The notes: generated from the letters alone by a model not told the origin. Counted from the stretch's first letter, positions 17,196 through 25,085 are shown. The stretch is 42,124 nt of DNA from CAZSAT01 sp964604675 (GCA_964604675.1 CAZSAT010000061.1:1-42124), one strand, 5' to 3'. Translations and numbers: made by a program.

Positions 17196-19085
17196 GTGCG
17201 GCATCCTCTCGGCATGCTCAGCCTCGCCCTCAGCCTCGCCTGCACCGAAGCGCCCTGCGCAGCCGGCTATGGACGCACCGACGCCGGCCACTGCGTGCCA
17301 CTCGACGACGGCTCCGGGACCGACACCAGCGCGCCCCTCGAGACCGCCCCGATCGACACCGGACCGACGGAGGACACCTTCGATCCCGGTGAGCAGATCA
17401 CCGGCGACTGCGAAGCCCCCGACGAGCTGCCGGACGACCCCATCACGCTGTCGTGGACCTGGTCGAGCCAGGATCATGGCACCTTCGTGGAGTGGGTCGA
17501 GGCCGCGCTGTCCGCAGGCGGGGAGAGGGCCTTCTTCGTAGGCCACGGGGGGCTCTACGCCTTCGACGTGGGCGACGACGGGCTGTCGAACCCCATCGGT
17601 CGGAGCTCCAGCTACGGCTACAACGGCCGCTACCACGAGGTCCTGGTGCTCGACGAGGACCTGCTGGTCGCCTCGAGCCGGGACGGAGGCTGGCACAGCT
17701 ACGACATCGCGTCGGGCGGCCTGTCCCAGGTGAGCGGTCGACAGCTCGAGGGTGCGGGCGCGATGGCCGCCGGCGACGGCGTGCTCTATGTCACCACCTT
17801 CGAGGGCGACCTCTACACCTACGAGGTCACCGCCTCCGACGTCACGGAGCTCGGTCGCGTCAGCGAGGTGCTGGCGAGCCCGTGGGAGGCGGTGGTCGTC
17901 GGAGACCGGCTCTATGTCGCCGACAACAGCCTCGGCGTGGCGGTGTTCGACGTCAGCACACCGAGCGAGCCGAGCCTCGTGGGCAGCGTCGCCGTCGACG
18001 GCAGCGCGCAGGACCTGGTCGCGGGTGACGGGGTGTTGTACGTCGCCGCCGGATCGGCGGGCCTGCAGGTCTTCTCGCTGGCGGACCCGGACGCGCCCTC
18101 CTCGATCGGACTGCTGGACTACGGCACGGCCCTGACGAACCTCGCCATCGTGGCGGACGTGCTGTACGCCGTGAGCCACGAGGACCTGGTGCTCTACGAC
18201 GTGAGCGAGCCGGAGGCGCCGGTGCCGCTCGGAAGCGAGCAGACCGAGCAGTACGCGCTGGCCGTGGTGGCGGACGAAGACAAGGCGCTGGTCGCCGACT
18301 GGGGCAACATCCCTCGCTACGCGGTCGAGCCGGGCGTTCGAAGCCCCGAAGCCGACCCCAGCCGCAACGCGCTCTACTTCTACGACGGCAGCCGCAGCGC
18401 CACGGTGGAGGTCGTCAACCGGGGCGCCGACACGCTCCAGCTCCTGGGGGCGAGCACCGACGACGCACGCTTCACCATCAAGGCGACGTCCACCAGCGTC
18501 CCCGCGGGCGAGAGCACCACGGTCACGGTGGTGTTCGAGGACGACGGCGAGCCGGTCGACAGCTCCTTGTGCCTGGCCACCAACGACCCCGACCAGCCCC
18601 TGATGGAGCTCCCGCTCTCGGAGTCCGAGTCGGTGGACGCGAGCGTCGGCGTCGGCGAACAGGCGCCAGACTTCACCGCCTCCGATCTCGACGGCACGAG
18701 CCACCGGCTGAGCGAACAGCTGGGGCACCCGGTGCTGCTCGTCTACTTCGCCACCTGGTGACCGATCTGCCCGTCCGAGGTCTCGGACATCGAGCAGACC
18801 CTGTGGCAGCAGTACCAGGACCAGGGGGTCGTCATCTGGGCCATCGCCACCAACGAGAGCCAGGAGACCCTCGAGAGCTTCCGCGACGCGCTCGGACTCA
18901 CCTTCCCCATCCTCGTGGACGAGGGCGGCCAGATCCAGGGGCAGTATCGGGTCACCGCCGACGTGCCGAACGCGGCCTATCCGCAGGAGTTCATCGTCGA
19001 TCCAGACGGCTACATCGCCTACGTCAACAACGCCTACGAGCCGGACGAGATCGCTGCGATCTTCGACGAACTGCTCGCCGACTGA
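17196..19085 (+). CDS. Selenocysteine-containing LVIVD-repeat/thioredoxin-like lipoprotein (TGA at 18759 read as Sec)
   Basis: Exported lipoprotein with a thioredoxin/AhpC-TSA-like C-terminal domain. GTG 17196 gives MRHPLGMLSLALSLAC, a proper lipoprotein signal with lipobox at Cys16; ATG 17214 would lose the charged start. Residues about 60-400 are propeller-like LVIVD repeats (GDRLYVADNSLGVAVFDVST, GVLYVAAGSAGLQVFSLADP). A short beta-sandwich-like region follows. From about 475 comes the redox domain: VGEQAPDFTASDLDG, then LLVYFATW-TGA-PICPSEV. The frame stays open for 107 more codons with a normal thioredoxin fold ending (TFPILVDEGGQIQGQYRV, EFIVDPDGYIAYVN). The TGA sits where the first Cys of the CxxC belongs, giving Sec522-Pro-Ile-Cys525, and a SECIS-like hairpin lies just downstream. 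Full length is 629 residues. Treating the TGA as a stop would remove the catalytic half of the domain. Confidence 0.9.
18766..18798 (+). promoter_or_regulatory. Bacterial SECIS-like hairpin directing Sec insertion
   Basis: Starts 5 bases after the TGA at 18759-18761. The lower stem TCTGC (18766-18770) pairs with GCAGA (18794-18798). After an asymmetric internal loop, the upper stem GTCCGA (18773-18778) pairs with TCGGAC (18783-18788) around a GGTC loop (18779-18782). All 11 pairs are Watson-Crick. The loop begins 17 bases after the TGA, within the spacing known for bacterial SelB-binding elements. It has the same GGUC apical sequence as I recall for the E. coli fdhF SECIS. A bulged U in the upper stem, as in fdhF, is not present. 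Confidence 0.85.
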
Positions 19086-19091
19086 AGCCCC

Positions 19092-19906
19092 TCAGTCCGT
19101 GACGTGCTCGCGCATCCAGGCGAGCAGCGGCGCGACGGCACGGAAGTGCGCGTCGCACCAACCGACGAAGCCCACGCCCCCGAGGCCTGGAGGGTGCGGC
19201 GTGTCGCTGGCGGCGAAGAGCGCCGAGTGCCGCAGGAGGTCCGCGCGCTCGTGGTTCGGGTCGTAGCCACGCGGCACCCGCTTGTAGGTTTGGCCGCCGA
19301 CCTCGTAGCCGGCGCCGCGCAGGTCCTCGACGAGGGCCTGCAGGGCCACCCCCGGCCCGCCGCCCTTTGGCACGCCGTCCCCCGGCACCTCCGGCTGCTG
19401 CTTTGACCACGGAACCCCCCCCCTGGGTGTGTTTTTTTTTTTTTTTTTGCCCACTCTCACGCTTNNNNNNNNNNGAGGGCCTGCAGGGCCACCCCCGGCC
19501 CGCCGGCGACGGCGTCACGCAGACGACCCAGCTCGGCCTTGTCCAGGCCGTGACTTCCAGCGCCGAGGTGCACGCGGTCGGGCGTGAGACGGAAGAAGTA
19601 GCCCGGGCGCTCCCGGCTCCGGCCGTCGCCCACCCAGAACATCATGTCGAGGTGATCCTTGTACGGGCGCTTGTCCTTGCTGAAGCGCGTGTCCCGGTGG
19701 ATGCGGAAGAGGGAGCCGTTCACCCTTGGCTCGGCGTGGAGGTCCGAGGTGTGAGCGGCCAGGGCGTGCCCCATCGCCACCACGAAGGCCTTCGCTTCCG
19801 GCATCAGCGCCTCGTCGTAGGCCGCGCGGTTCACGCGAAACCAGTCGCGATCGTTGTGGTCACGGAGCTGCGCCAGGAAGGCCACGGTGCGGGCAGAGAA
19901 GGACAT
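19092..19906 (-). CDS. DUF2461 (TIGR02453-type) protein, split by an assembly gap
   Basis: Conserved bacterial protein of unknown function. The N-terminal half (19906 down to the gap) has the family pattern FLAQLRDHNDRDWFRVNRAAY, NGSLFRIHRDTRFSKDKRPY and GYFFRLTPD. The C-terminal half (down to 19092) has TYKRVPRGYDPNHERADLLR and a conserved WCDAHFRAVAPLL block. The two halves are in different frames because of 10 Ns and a duplicated contig overlap (19332-19505). Removing one overlap copy and everything between shortens the locus by 143 bases to 672, exactly 224 codons, and joins VALQAL to VEDLRGAGYEV. The gene is therefore almost certainly intact in the organism. It is 9 bases downstream of the primase-like gene and converges with the selenoprotein gene. 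Confidence 0.85.
19332..19505. other. Scaffold gap: 31-base contig overlap duplicated around 10 Ns
   Basis: The 31 bases at 19332-19362 recur exactly at 19475-19505. Between them lie low-quality-looking contig-end sequence, including a C-run, a run of 18 T and then 10 Ns at 19465-19474. The DUF2461 reading frame becomes continuous only if one copy and the intervening bases are removed. This is an assembly artefact, not a biological repeat or terminator. Confidence 0.92.
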
Positions 19907-19915
19907 GGCGCTCCC

Positions 19916-20791
19916 TCAGAACAGGTCCTCGAAGGCGGCGTCGAGATCCCAGTCGCCCTGGGGTCGCACGCCGGGAGCAGGAGCGTAGCGCTTGTTGGGA
20001 TCGCCGCCGTGGAACTGGGGGTGCCCCGCGGTCCCCTGGAGCGTGGTCGGGTGCTCCCCGACGCGGTCCACCAGCCCCAGCGCCCGCACGTCGAGCAGCT
20101 CGGACCGGTGCACGAAGCCCTGGCGCGGCCAGTCCTCGTGCGGCACGACCGGCAGCGCGAAGTTCGCCCCTCGGCCCTTCATCGCCGGGTCGGCTGCGTG
20201 ACCGCAGCGCGCGTCGGCCCAGGCCCAGACCCGGGCCCAGTCCGCCGCCAGGACGGGCGCGGCCAGGGGAAGCACCAGCCGGAACTTCGGGCGCTCGGGC
20301 GTGTGGGACCACGTGGTGTGCACCACATGGAGCCAGTCGTCGAAGTCCGAGGTGGCGGACCCGATGTCGATGCCACCGTCGAAGTCCAGCACCAGGGCGC
20401 TGAGCTGGAGGACGTGGTCCGATTCCCGCCGTGCGCCCGGGGCGTAGAGCGCCGGTGCCCAGATCGTGAAGGTGGTCTTGGCGCGCGCTCGCGACTCGCT
20501 GATCATGCGGTCGCGCAGCGCCATCACCTCCCGGTGCGCGTCACCGCCCGCGGCCTCCACCTTGCGCGCCTCGCGGAGCAGCGCGGAGAACCAGCGGCCG
20601 GCCACGTACCCCTGCGTCGCCCACGCCTCCCAGGCGGCACGGATCCGGCGCTCATCCCGTTCGGCTTCCCGCTGGACCTCCGGCTTGAGCTCGAAGCGCG
20701 AGAGGCCGGCGAGCAGCTCCTCGAGCGTCACCACGTCCTGCAACGGCGTCGTGTCGTACACGGTCGAGAAGGTGCAGATCGCGAGCTGCAT
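19916..20791 (-). CDS. Archaeo-eukaryotic primase (PrimPol)-like protein
   Basis: A 291-residue protein with the pattern of plasmid- and phage-type archaeo-eukaryotic primase domains. The segment ALVLDFDGG (Asp136, Asp138) fits the hDhD metal motif. HTTWSHTPERPKFRLVLPL (His158, His163, Arg171) fits the second motif and its following strand. ADPAMKGRGANFALPVVP matches the DPxxKxxxRxxxLP block common near motif III. The N-terminal 120 residues are mostly helical and charged. No helicase or zinc-binding domain is attached, and no phage or plasmid genes are nearby. ATG 20791 directly follows the stop of the 83-residue gene. The assignment rests on motif pattern only; a role in DNA repair or damage tolerance is conjecture. 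Confidence 0.55.
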   Translation of the reverse strand: MQLAICTFSTVYDTTPLQDVVTLEELLAGLSRFELKPEVQREAERDERRIRAAWEAWATQGYVAGRWFSALLREARKVEAAGGDAHREVMALRDRMISESRARAKTTFTIWAPALYAPGARRESDHVLQLSALVLDFDGGIDIGSATSDFDDWLHVVHTTWSHTPERPKFRLVLPLAAPVLAADWARVWAWADARCGHAADPAMKGRGANFALPVVPHEDWPRQGFVHRSELLDVRALGLVDRVGEHPTTLQGTAGHPQFHGGDPNKRYAPAPGVRPQGDWDLDAAFEDLF

Positions 20792-21043
20792 CTACAGGGT
20801 GCGTCGGCGCTCGGGTGCGGCGGGGTCGAAGGGGTCGGCGGGATCGGCGGCCGCGTCCTCGGCACGTCCCGGTTCCTGGACGGGCTCGGCGGCGGAGCGC
20901 ACGGGCGACGAGCTCGCTGCGGCCACCTGCCGGTCGGCCGCCAGCTCCTCGTCGAGTGCGTGCTCAGCCTCGTTCCGAGCGGGTCGGCGGGCGAGCTTCA
21001 CCCGGCCACGACCCACGTTCCAAAGCCGCTTGAAGAGACTCAT
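20792..21043 (-). CDS. Small uncharacterised protein
   Basis: An 83-residue protein. It opens with a basic amphipathic start, MSLFKRLWNVGRGRVKLARR, then becomes acidic and Ala/Pro-rich (EQ-like linker, DPADPFDPAAPERR). There is no signal peptide or known domain. The amphipathic basic N-terminus could bind membrane, as in PspA-like proteins, but the rest of PspA is absent. The start ATG overlaps the TGA of the FAD oxidoreductase gene (ATGA) and its TAG abuts the ATG of the primase-like gene, so it is clearly part of that operon. Confidence 0.6.
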   Translation of the reverse strand: MSLFKRLWNVGRGRVKLARRPARNEAEHALDEELAADRQVAAASSSPVRSAAEPVQEPGRAEDAAADPADPFDPAAPERRRTL

Positions 21044-22458
21044 GCTCGGGATCCTACCGTCTTGAGCACGCACTGCGCCGCGTTCACGCCACACTGGCCG
21101 TGCACGCCCCCGCCGGGAGGGGTGCTGCTGCTGCACAGGAACAGTCGGGGGTTCGGCGTGCGCCAGGGGTCGAGCCTCAGGACAGGGCGCGCGAAGGCCT
21201 GGGGAAGGTCCGCGACCCCGCCGATCACGTCCCCTCCCACGTAGGTGGGGTTGTAGGCCTCGAGCTCGGCAGCGTTGACGGTGGCGCGGGCGAGCACCGT
21301 GTCGCGGAAGCCAGGTGCGAAGCGCTCCACCTGCGCTTCGATCGCGTCGGTGCGATCCCGCGTGTCGCCGGGTGGGGTGTGCACGTAGCCCCAGGCCACC
21401 GCTCGGCCGTCGGGTGCCCGCGTGGGGTCGCAGACCGAGGGCTGCACCAACAGCACCATGCCTCGCTCGGCGACCTCACCGCGCCACACGGCGGCCTCGG
21501 AGGCCGCCACTTCCTCGAAGGACCCGCCGCAGTGGACCGTGCCCGCTCGTCGCAGGCCAGGGTCAGCCCACGGAATCGGCTCCGCGAGGGCCCAGTCCAC
21601 CTTGAACAAGCCCGGGCCGTGCCGGTAGCGGCCGAGCGCCTCCTTGTAGCGGTCGGGGAGCGCGTCCCCGGCGATCCGCACCAGGTCGCGCGGCGCGGTC
21701 TCGAACAGCACCGGGCCGCTGGTCTCGATCTGGTCGAGGTGGTCGATCGTGACGCCGGTGCGGACCAGGCCACCGGTAGCCTCGAACATCGACGCCAACG
21801 CGTCCGGCAGGGCCTGCGCCCCGCCACGCGGCATCGGCCACCCCACGGTGTGACCGGCCAGGGTCAGCATCACCGTGATCGCTGCCGAGGGGGTCTTGTC
21901 GAGCGGCAGGATGCTGTGAGCCCCCACGCCGGCCAACAAGGCCCGGGTCGCGCTTCGCTCGAAGCGGTCCGCAAGCGACTGCACCGAGCGCATGGCCAGC
22001 CACCCGAGGCGGGCGAGCTCCATGGGAGCGCCGAAGGAAGGGGGACCCAGCGCTGCGTCGAAGATCGCCTCGCTGTTGTGCACGAGCGGCTCGAACGCCG
22101 AGCGCCAGGCGGCTCCGTCGGAGCCGAGGGACGTCACCATGTCGTCGAGCGACCGGTGCAACAGCGCGGCGCCGTCGTCGAGTGCATGGGCGGAGGGGGT
22201 GGTGGGCTGGCACCAGCTCAGCCCGTGCGACGCGAGGTCCTGCGCGCGGAGCCACGGTGCCGCCAGCGCCATCGGATGCACGGAGCTGCACACGTCGTGG
22301 CGGAAGCCCGACAGCGTGGACGAGGCCGTCCTCGCCCCCCCACCCACCGTGTCGTGCGCCTCGTAGACCACCACGCGGAGGCCGGACTGCGCGAGAACGA
22401 TCGCGGCGCAGAGCCCGTTGGGCCCGCTGCCCACGACGGCGGCGTCGAACGCGTTCAT
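21040..22458 (-). CDS. FAD-dependent oxidoreductase, phytoene desaturase/PYROXD2-like
   Basis: Flavoprotein of 472 residues in the phytoene dehydrogenase-like superfamily. The N-terminus has the dinucleotide motif AAVVGSGPNGLCAAIVLAQSG and the E-x-GG block VYEAHDTVGGGARTAS. The C-terminus has the second FAD-contacting region, LFLCSSSTPPGGGVHGQCGVNAA in shortened form PPGGGVHGQ. Proteins with these features include carotenoid desaturases and the animal PYROXD2 group, so the substrate is not defined; no other carotenoid genes are close. ATG 22458 is used. It is the first gene of a four-gene operon with the 83-residue protein, the primase-like protein and DUF2461. Confidence 0.85.
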   Translation of the reverse strand: MNAFDAAVVGSGPNGLCAAIVLAQSGLRVVVYEAHDTVGGGARTASSTLSGFRHDVCSSVHPMALAAPWLRAQDLASHGLSWCQPTTPSAHALDDGAALLHRSLDDMVTSLGSDGAAWRSAFEPLVHNSEAIFDAALGPPSFGAPMELARLGWLAMRSVQSLADRFERSATRALLAGVGAHSILPLDKTPSAAITVMLTLAGHTVGWPMPRGGAQALPDALASMFEATGGLVRTGVTIDHLDQIETSGPVLFETAPRDLVRIAGDALPDRYKEALGRYRHGPGLFKVDWALAEPIPWADPGLRRAGTVHCGGSFEEVAASEAAVWRGEVAERGMVLLVQPSVCDPTRAPDGRAVAWGYVHTPPGDTRDRTDAIEAQVERFAPGFRDTVLARATVNAAELEAYNPTYVGGDVIGGVADLPQAFARPVLRLDPWRTPNPRLFLCSSSTPPGGGVHGQCGVNAAQCVLKTVGSRA

Positions 22459-22565
22459 CCTCCGTCATTAGCCGCTCACCCGTCGGCGGGGCGCCAGAAT
22501 CACTGCGAGGGGGGATCGCGTTCGCTAAGCTCAGCGCATCAGGCACGAAGCCACAGGAGACCACG

Positions 22566-23036
22566 TTGCACACCTTCCGACTGATTGCGCTCAGCGCGTT
22601 CGGCCTCGCCATCCTCGCGTGCTCGGGCGGCAAGGGCGGAGACACGAGCCCAGCCGTGTCCGACGAAGCCACCGACGAAGCCGACGAGGCCAGCGCCGAA
22701 GAGGACGAGTCGTCCGATGAAGAGGCGGCGGCCGGCACCGACGACGATGGGGACGGCTACTCGGAAGACGAAGGCGACTGCGACGACGACGACGAGAACG
22801 TCAACCCGGATGCCTTCGAGGACGATCGGAACGGCATCGACGACGACTGCGACGACGTGATCGACGAGGGCGGTGGCGGCGGTGGCGGCCCCGGTGGCGG
22901 CGGTCCCGACTCCGGCGGTCCCGGCGGTGGCGGTCCCGACTCCGGCGGTCCCGGCGGCCCTGGCGGCGGGGGCGACGGCGGCGGCGGCGACGGCGGTGAC
23001 GGCGGTGGTCCCGGCGGTGGCGGCCCCGGAAAGTGA
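22566..23036 (+). CDS. MopE-type Asp-rich lipoprotein with Gly-rich tail
   Basis: Secreted lipoprotein of 156 residues. TTG 22566 follows AGGAGA and gives a signal ending LAILAC (lipobox). An acidic spacer leads to DDGDGYSEDEGDCDDDDENV followed by NPDAFEDDRNGIDDDCDDVIDEG. This is the putative metal-binding motif seen in MopE-like proteins and very common in myxobacterial surface proteins; it resembles EF-hand-like Ca loops. The last 45 residues are almost only Gly, with repeated GGPDSGGPGG units. The tail is likely disordered and surface-exposed. Metal binding is inferred from the motif. The gene stands alone ahead of the radical SAM gene. Confidence 0.85.
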   Translation: MHTFRLIALSAFGLAILACSGGKGGDTSPAVSDEATDEADEASAEEDESSDEEAAAGTDDDGDGYSEDEGDCDDDDENVNPDAFEDDRNGIDDDCDDVIDEGGGGGGGPGGGGPDSGGPGGGGPDSGGPGGPGGGGDGGGGDGGDGGGPGGGGPGK

Positions 23037-23075
23037 TGCCGTGCGGCGCCGTCCGGGCGTCGCGGGTGCCCCACG

Positions 23076-23981
23076 ATGCGCTACCAACCGCCTCTGTTCC
23101 GACCCCCCTCCGAGGCCCGCAGCTACATCCTGCAGGCCACCTTGGGCTGTTCGTGGAACAACTGCACCTACTGCCACATGTACCGAGACAAGACCTTCTC
23201 GGTGCGGCCGCTGGCCGAGAGCCTGGAGGACGTCCGGGCCGCGGGCCGCGCCGCCGGCGAGCGTGTCGAGAAGGTGTTCGTGGCCGACGGCGACGCGCTC
23301 ATCCTCGACATGGACCACTGGGAGCCCATCCTGGAGGCCTGCGCCAGGGCGTTTCCCCGCCTGCGACAGGTCTCCTGCTACGCCATGGCCGACAACGTGC
23401 TGGAAAAGACCGACGCCCAGCTGGAGCGGCTCCGCACGCTCGGACTGAGCCTGCTCTACATGGGGCCGGAGTCGGGTGACGAGCAGACCCTCCGGCGGCT
23501 CGCCAAGCAGCCGCGTCCGTCGGGCACGTCCAGGGAACAGGACTACCTCTTCGACATGCACGTGGCCGCCGCGACCAAAGCACGCGCCGCCGGGCTCGGG
23601 CTGTCGGCGATCTTCCTCCTCGGCGCCGGCGGAACGGAGCGCAGCGAAGCCCATGCACACGGTTCCGCACGGCTGGCCACCGCGATGGACCCGGACTACC
23701 TCGCTGCCCTCACCCTCACGGTCGTGGAGGGCACGCCCTTGAGTGCCACGCAGTCCCACCGATCGTGGCAGCTCCCCGACACCTTCGGACTCCTCGACGA
23801 GCTCCGCACCCTGGTCGACGAGGCACGCCCGACCAACGCGTTGTTCCGCACCAACCACGCGAGCAACTACCTGCCCCTCGGCGGCCGCCTCCCCCGCGAT
23901 CGGAAGCGGATCGTCGACACCATCGCGCTGGCCTTGGACGGCGGCATCCCCCTGCGCCCCGAGTGGTCCCGCGGTCTCTGA
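23076..23981 (+). CDS. Radical SAM protein (CX4CX2C type)
   Basis: Enzyme predicted to bind a 4Fe-4S cluster and S-adenosylmethionine to start radical chemistry. The cluster cysteines are Cys25, Cys30 and Cys33 in GCSWNNCTYCHMYR, a CX4CX2C spacing found in a known COG1032-related group rather than the common CX3CX2C. VFVADGDALILD and LLYMGPESGDEQTL match the SAM-binding strands of this fold (GES-like motif). No B12-binding, TRAM or SPASM domain is attached. The protein is 301 residues and cytoplasmic. ATG 23076 is used. It sits between two small lipoprotein genes. The product is unknown. Confidence 0.87.
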   Translation: MRYQPPLFRPPSEARSYILQATLGCSWNNCTYCHMYRDKTFSVRPLAESLEDVRAAGRAAGERVEKVFVADGDALILDMDHWEPILEACARAFPRLRQVSCYAMADNVLEKTDAQLERLRTLGLSLLYMGPESGDEQTLRRLAKQPRPSGTSREQDYLFDMHVAAATKARAAGLGLSAIFLLGAGGTERSEAHAHGSARLATAMDPDYLAALTLTVVEGTPLSATQSHRSWQLPDTFGLLDELRTLVDEARPTNALFRTNHASNYLPLGGRLPRDRKRIVDTIALALDGGIPLRPEWSRGL

Positions 23982-24025
23982 AGATCCGCGGGCCACGCCC
24001 GTCGACCATCCGTCAAGGAGTTCCC

Positions 24026-24298
24026 ATGCGCCGGTCGCTTCCCCTCGCTCTCGGTCTGCTCGTCGCCTGCGACAAGGAGCCGGTCGACACCTACGATGTG
24101 TGCGCCGCCTACGCCTTCGTCGCGGACGGCGGTAGCTGCGACGACTGCAGCCTGGTCTGCAGTTGCGACGACAGCGACATGAGCATCGCCACCTGCACGG
24201 CGGATGGCTGCATCGTCGACGCCGACTGCGACGCAGTCTGTGCCGGCGACCTGCTGGACGCCGTGGACTGCAGCGGGGACAGCTACACGGTCGAGTGA
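24026..24298 (+). CDS. Small cysteine-rich lipoprotein
   Basis: A 90-residue exported protein. AAGGAG lies 5 bases ahead of ATG 24026. The signal MRRSLPLALGLLVAC ends in a lipobox (Cys15). The mature part is very acidic and holds about eleven cysteines, mostly in pairs (CDDCSLVCSCDD, CTADGCIVDADC). This suggests several disulfides or a metal-binding role. No family was recognised. Its 3' end overlaps the convergent sodX gene by 16 bases. Confidence 0.75.
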   Translation: MRRSLPLALGLLVACDKEPVDTYDVCAAYAFVADGGSCDDCSLVCSCDDSDMSIATCTADGCIVDADCDAVCAGDLLDAVDCSGDSYTVE

Positions 24299-24591
24299 GC
24301 CGCGGTCACCACACCGAGCAGCCGGTCGCGGGGCAGCGCACCGTAGCTCCGGGAGTCGGTGCTTTCCTCGGGCGCGTCGCCGCGGAGATCGAGCGCGTGC
24401 GGCGTCATGCCCTCGACGCGCTTCACCAGCACCGTGTCGCGTTCGAAGGGGTGGCGGGCTACGACCACGTCGCCGACCTGCGGCGACCGGCGCGGGTCGA
24501 CCAGCACGATGGCGCCGGGCTCCAGCGTCGGCAGCATCGACCGGCCCGCGACACGGAAACGACGTCGGCGCCCGAGGAGCCACCAGAGCAC
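24283..24591 (-). CDS. sodX: Nickel-type superoxide dismutase maturation protease (S26 family)
   Basis: Signal-peptidase-like serine protease expected to remove the propeptide of the nickel superoxide dismutase encoded next to it. The Ser-Lys dyad is visible: Ser18 in VAGRSMLPTLEPG and Lys57 in DTVLVKRVEG. GDVVVARHP is the usual S26 beta strand between them. There is no membrane anchor, in line with cytoplasmic SodX proteins, and the 102-residue length fits. GTG 24591 is the first reasonable start, 32 bases after sodN stops; a CTG nearer the sodN stop is an alternative. The placement directly downstream of sodN is the classic arrangement. Confidence 0.88.
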   Translation of the reverse strand: MLWWLLGRRRRFRVAGRSMLPTLEPGAIVLVDPRRSPQVGDVVVARHPFERDTVLVKRVEGMTPHALDLRGDAPEESTDSRSYGALPRDRLLGVVTAAHSTV

Positions 24592-24623
24592 CTCGGACGC
24601 GGTGACCGCAGGCAGGGGCTGGC

Positions 24624-25085
24624 TCAGCTGGCGGTGTACCAGGCGACGTCGCGGCCCTTGGTGGCCCAGAAGATCTCGTGGATCTCCTGGATCGCCTCCA
24701 TCAGCTCCTGCGCGTGGGTGGCGCTGACCTCGACCTTGACGGCGCTGCAGAGCTTGGCAGCCTTCCAGAAGGTGGTGTGGAGGTTCGGGTACGCCTCGAG
24801 GTGCGGCGGCTTGAAGTAGTCGGTCCACAGCACCAGGAGCTCCTCCTTCGCCAGGTGGGCCTGCTCCTCCTTGATGGCCACGTAGCGGCCGAGGGTGTTC
24901 AGGTACGCCGCCATGCCGGCCGCATCACCGGCCGCGGGGGGCTCCAGCGCCAGGATCTTCTTGGTCATCGACACCGCGGCCTCCGCGGCGATGCGGGCGC
25001 TGGAGGGGTCGTAGACACCGCAGGGGCCATCGCAGTGGGCGCTGGCGGTGGGCGGGTCGAAGGCGTTGAGCAGCTTGTCGAGCAT
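24624..25085 (-). CDS. sodN: Nickel superoxide dismutase
   Basis: Converts superoxide to oxygen and hydrogen peroxide using nickel. The nickel hook is HCDGPCGVYDP with His17, Cys18 and Cys22 as ligands. Residues 1-16 (ending TASA) form the propeptide that must be removed so His17 becomes the free N-terminus. The remaining sequence has the known helical body, including KEEQAHLAKEELLVLWTDYF and FWKAAKLCSAVK. At 153 residues it is the expected size. ATG 25085 is used. It is first in a two-gene operon with sodX and divergent from the BMC-like gene across 96 bases that contain a 12-base palindrome. Confidence 0.96.
   Translation of the reverse strand: MLDKLLNAFDPPTASAHCDGPCGVYDPSSARIAAEAAVSMTKKILALEPPAAGDAAGMAAYLNTLGRYVAIKEEQAHLAKEELLVLWTDYFKPPHLEAYPNLHTTFWKAAKLCSAVKVEVSATHAQELMEAIQEIHEIFWATKGRDVAWYTAS

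Noticed and set aside
17196..17214. ATG 17214 as start of the selenoprotein
   Set aside because: It gives a signal peptide without a charged start; GTG 17196 supplies Arg and His ahead of the hydrophobic core.
18759..18761. TGA as the true end of the LVIVD lipoprotein
   Set aside because: It would cut the thioredoxin-like domain at its active site, and conserved sequence continues for 107 codons after it with a SECIS-like hairpin.
19420..19474. T-run as an intrinsic terminator or biological low-complexity repeat
   Set aside because: It borders 10 Ns and lies between two copies of the contig overlap; the gene is continuous only if it is removed.
22870..23030. Repeated GGC-rich units as a CRISPR or tandem DNA element
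   Set aside because: They encode the Gly-rich tail of a lipoprotein in frame, with no spacers of CRISPR type.
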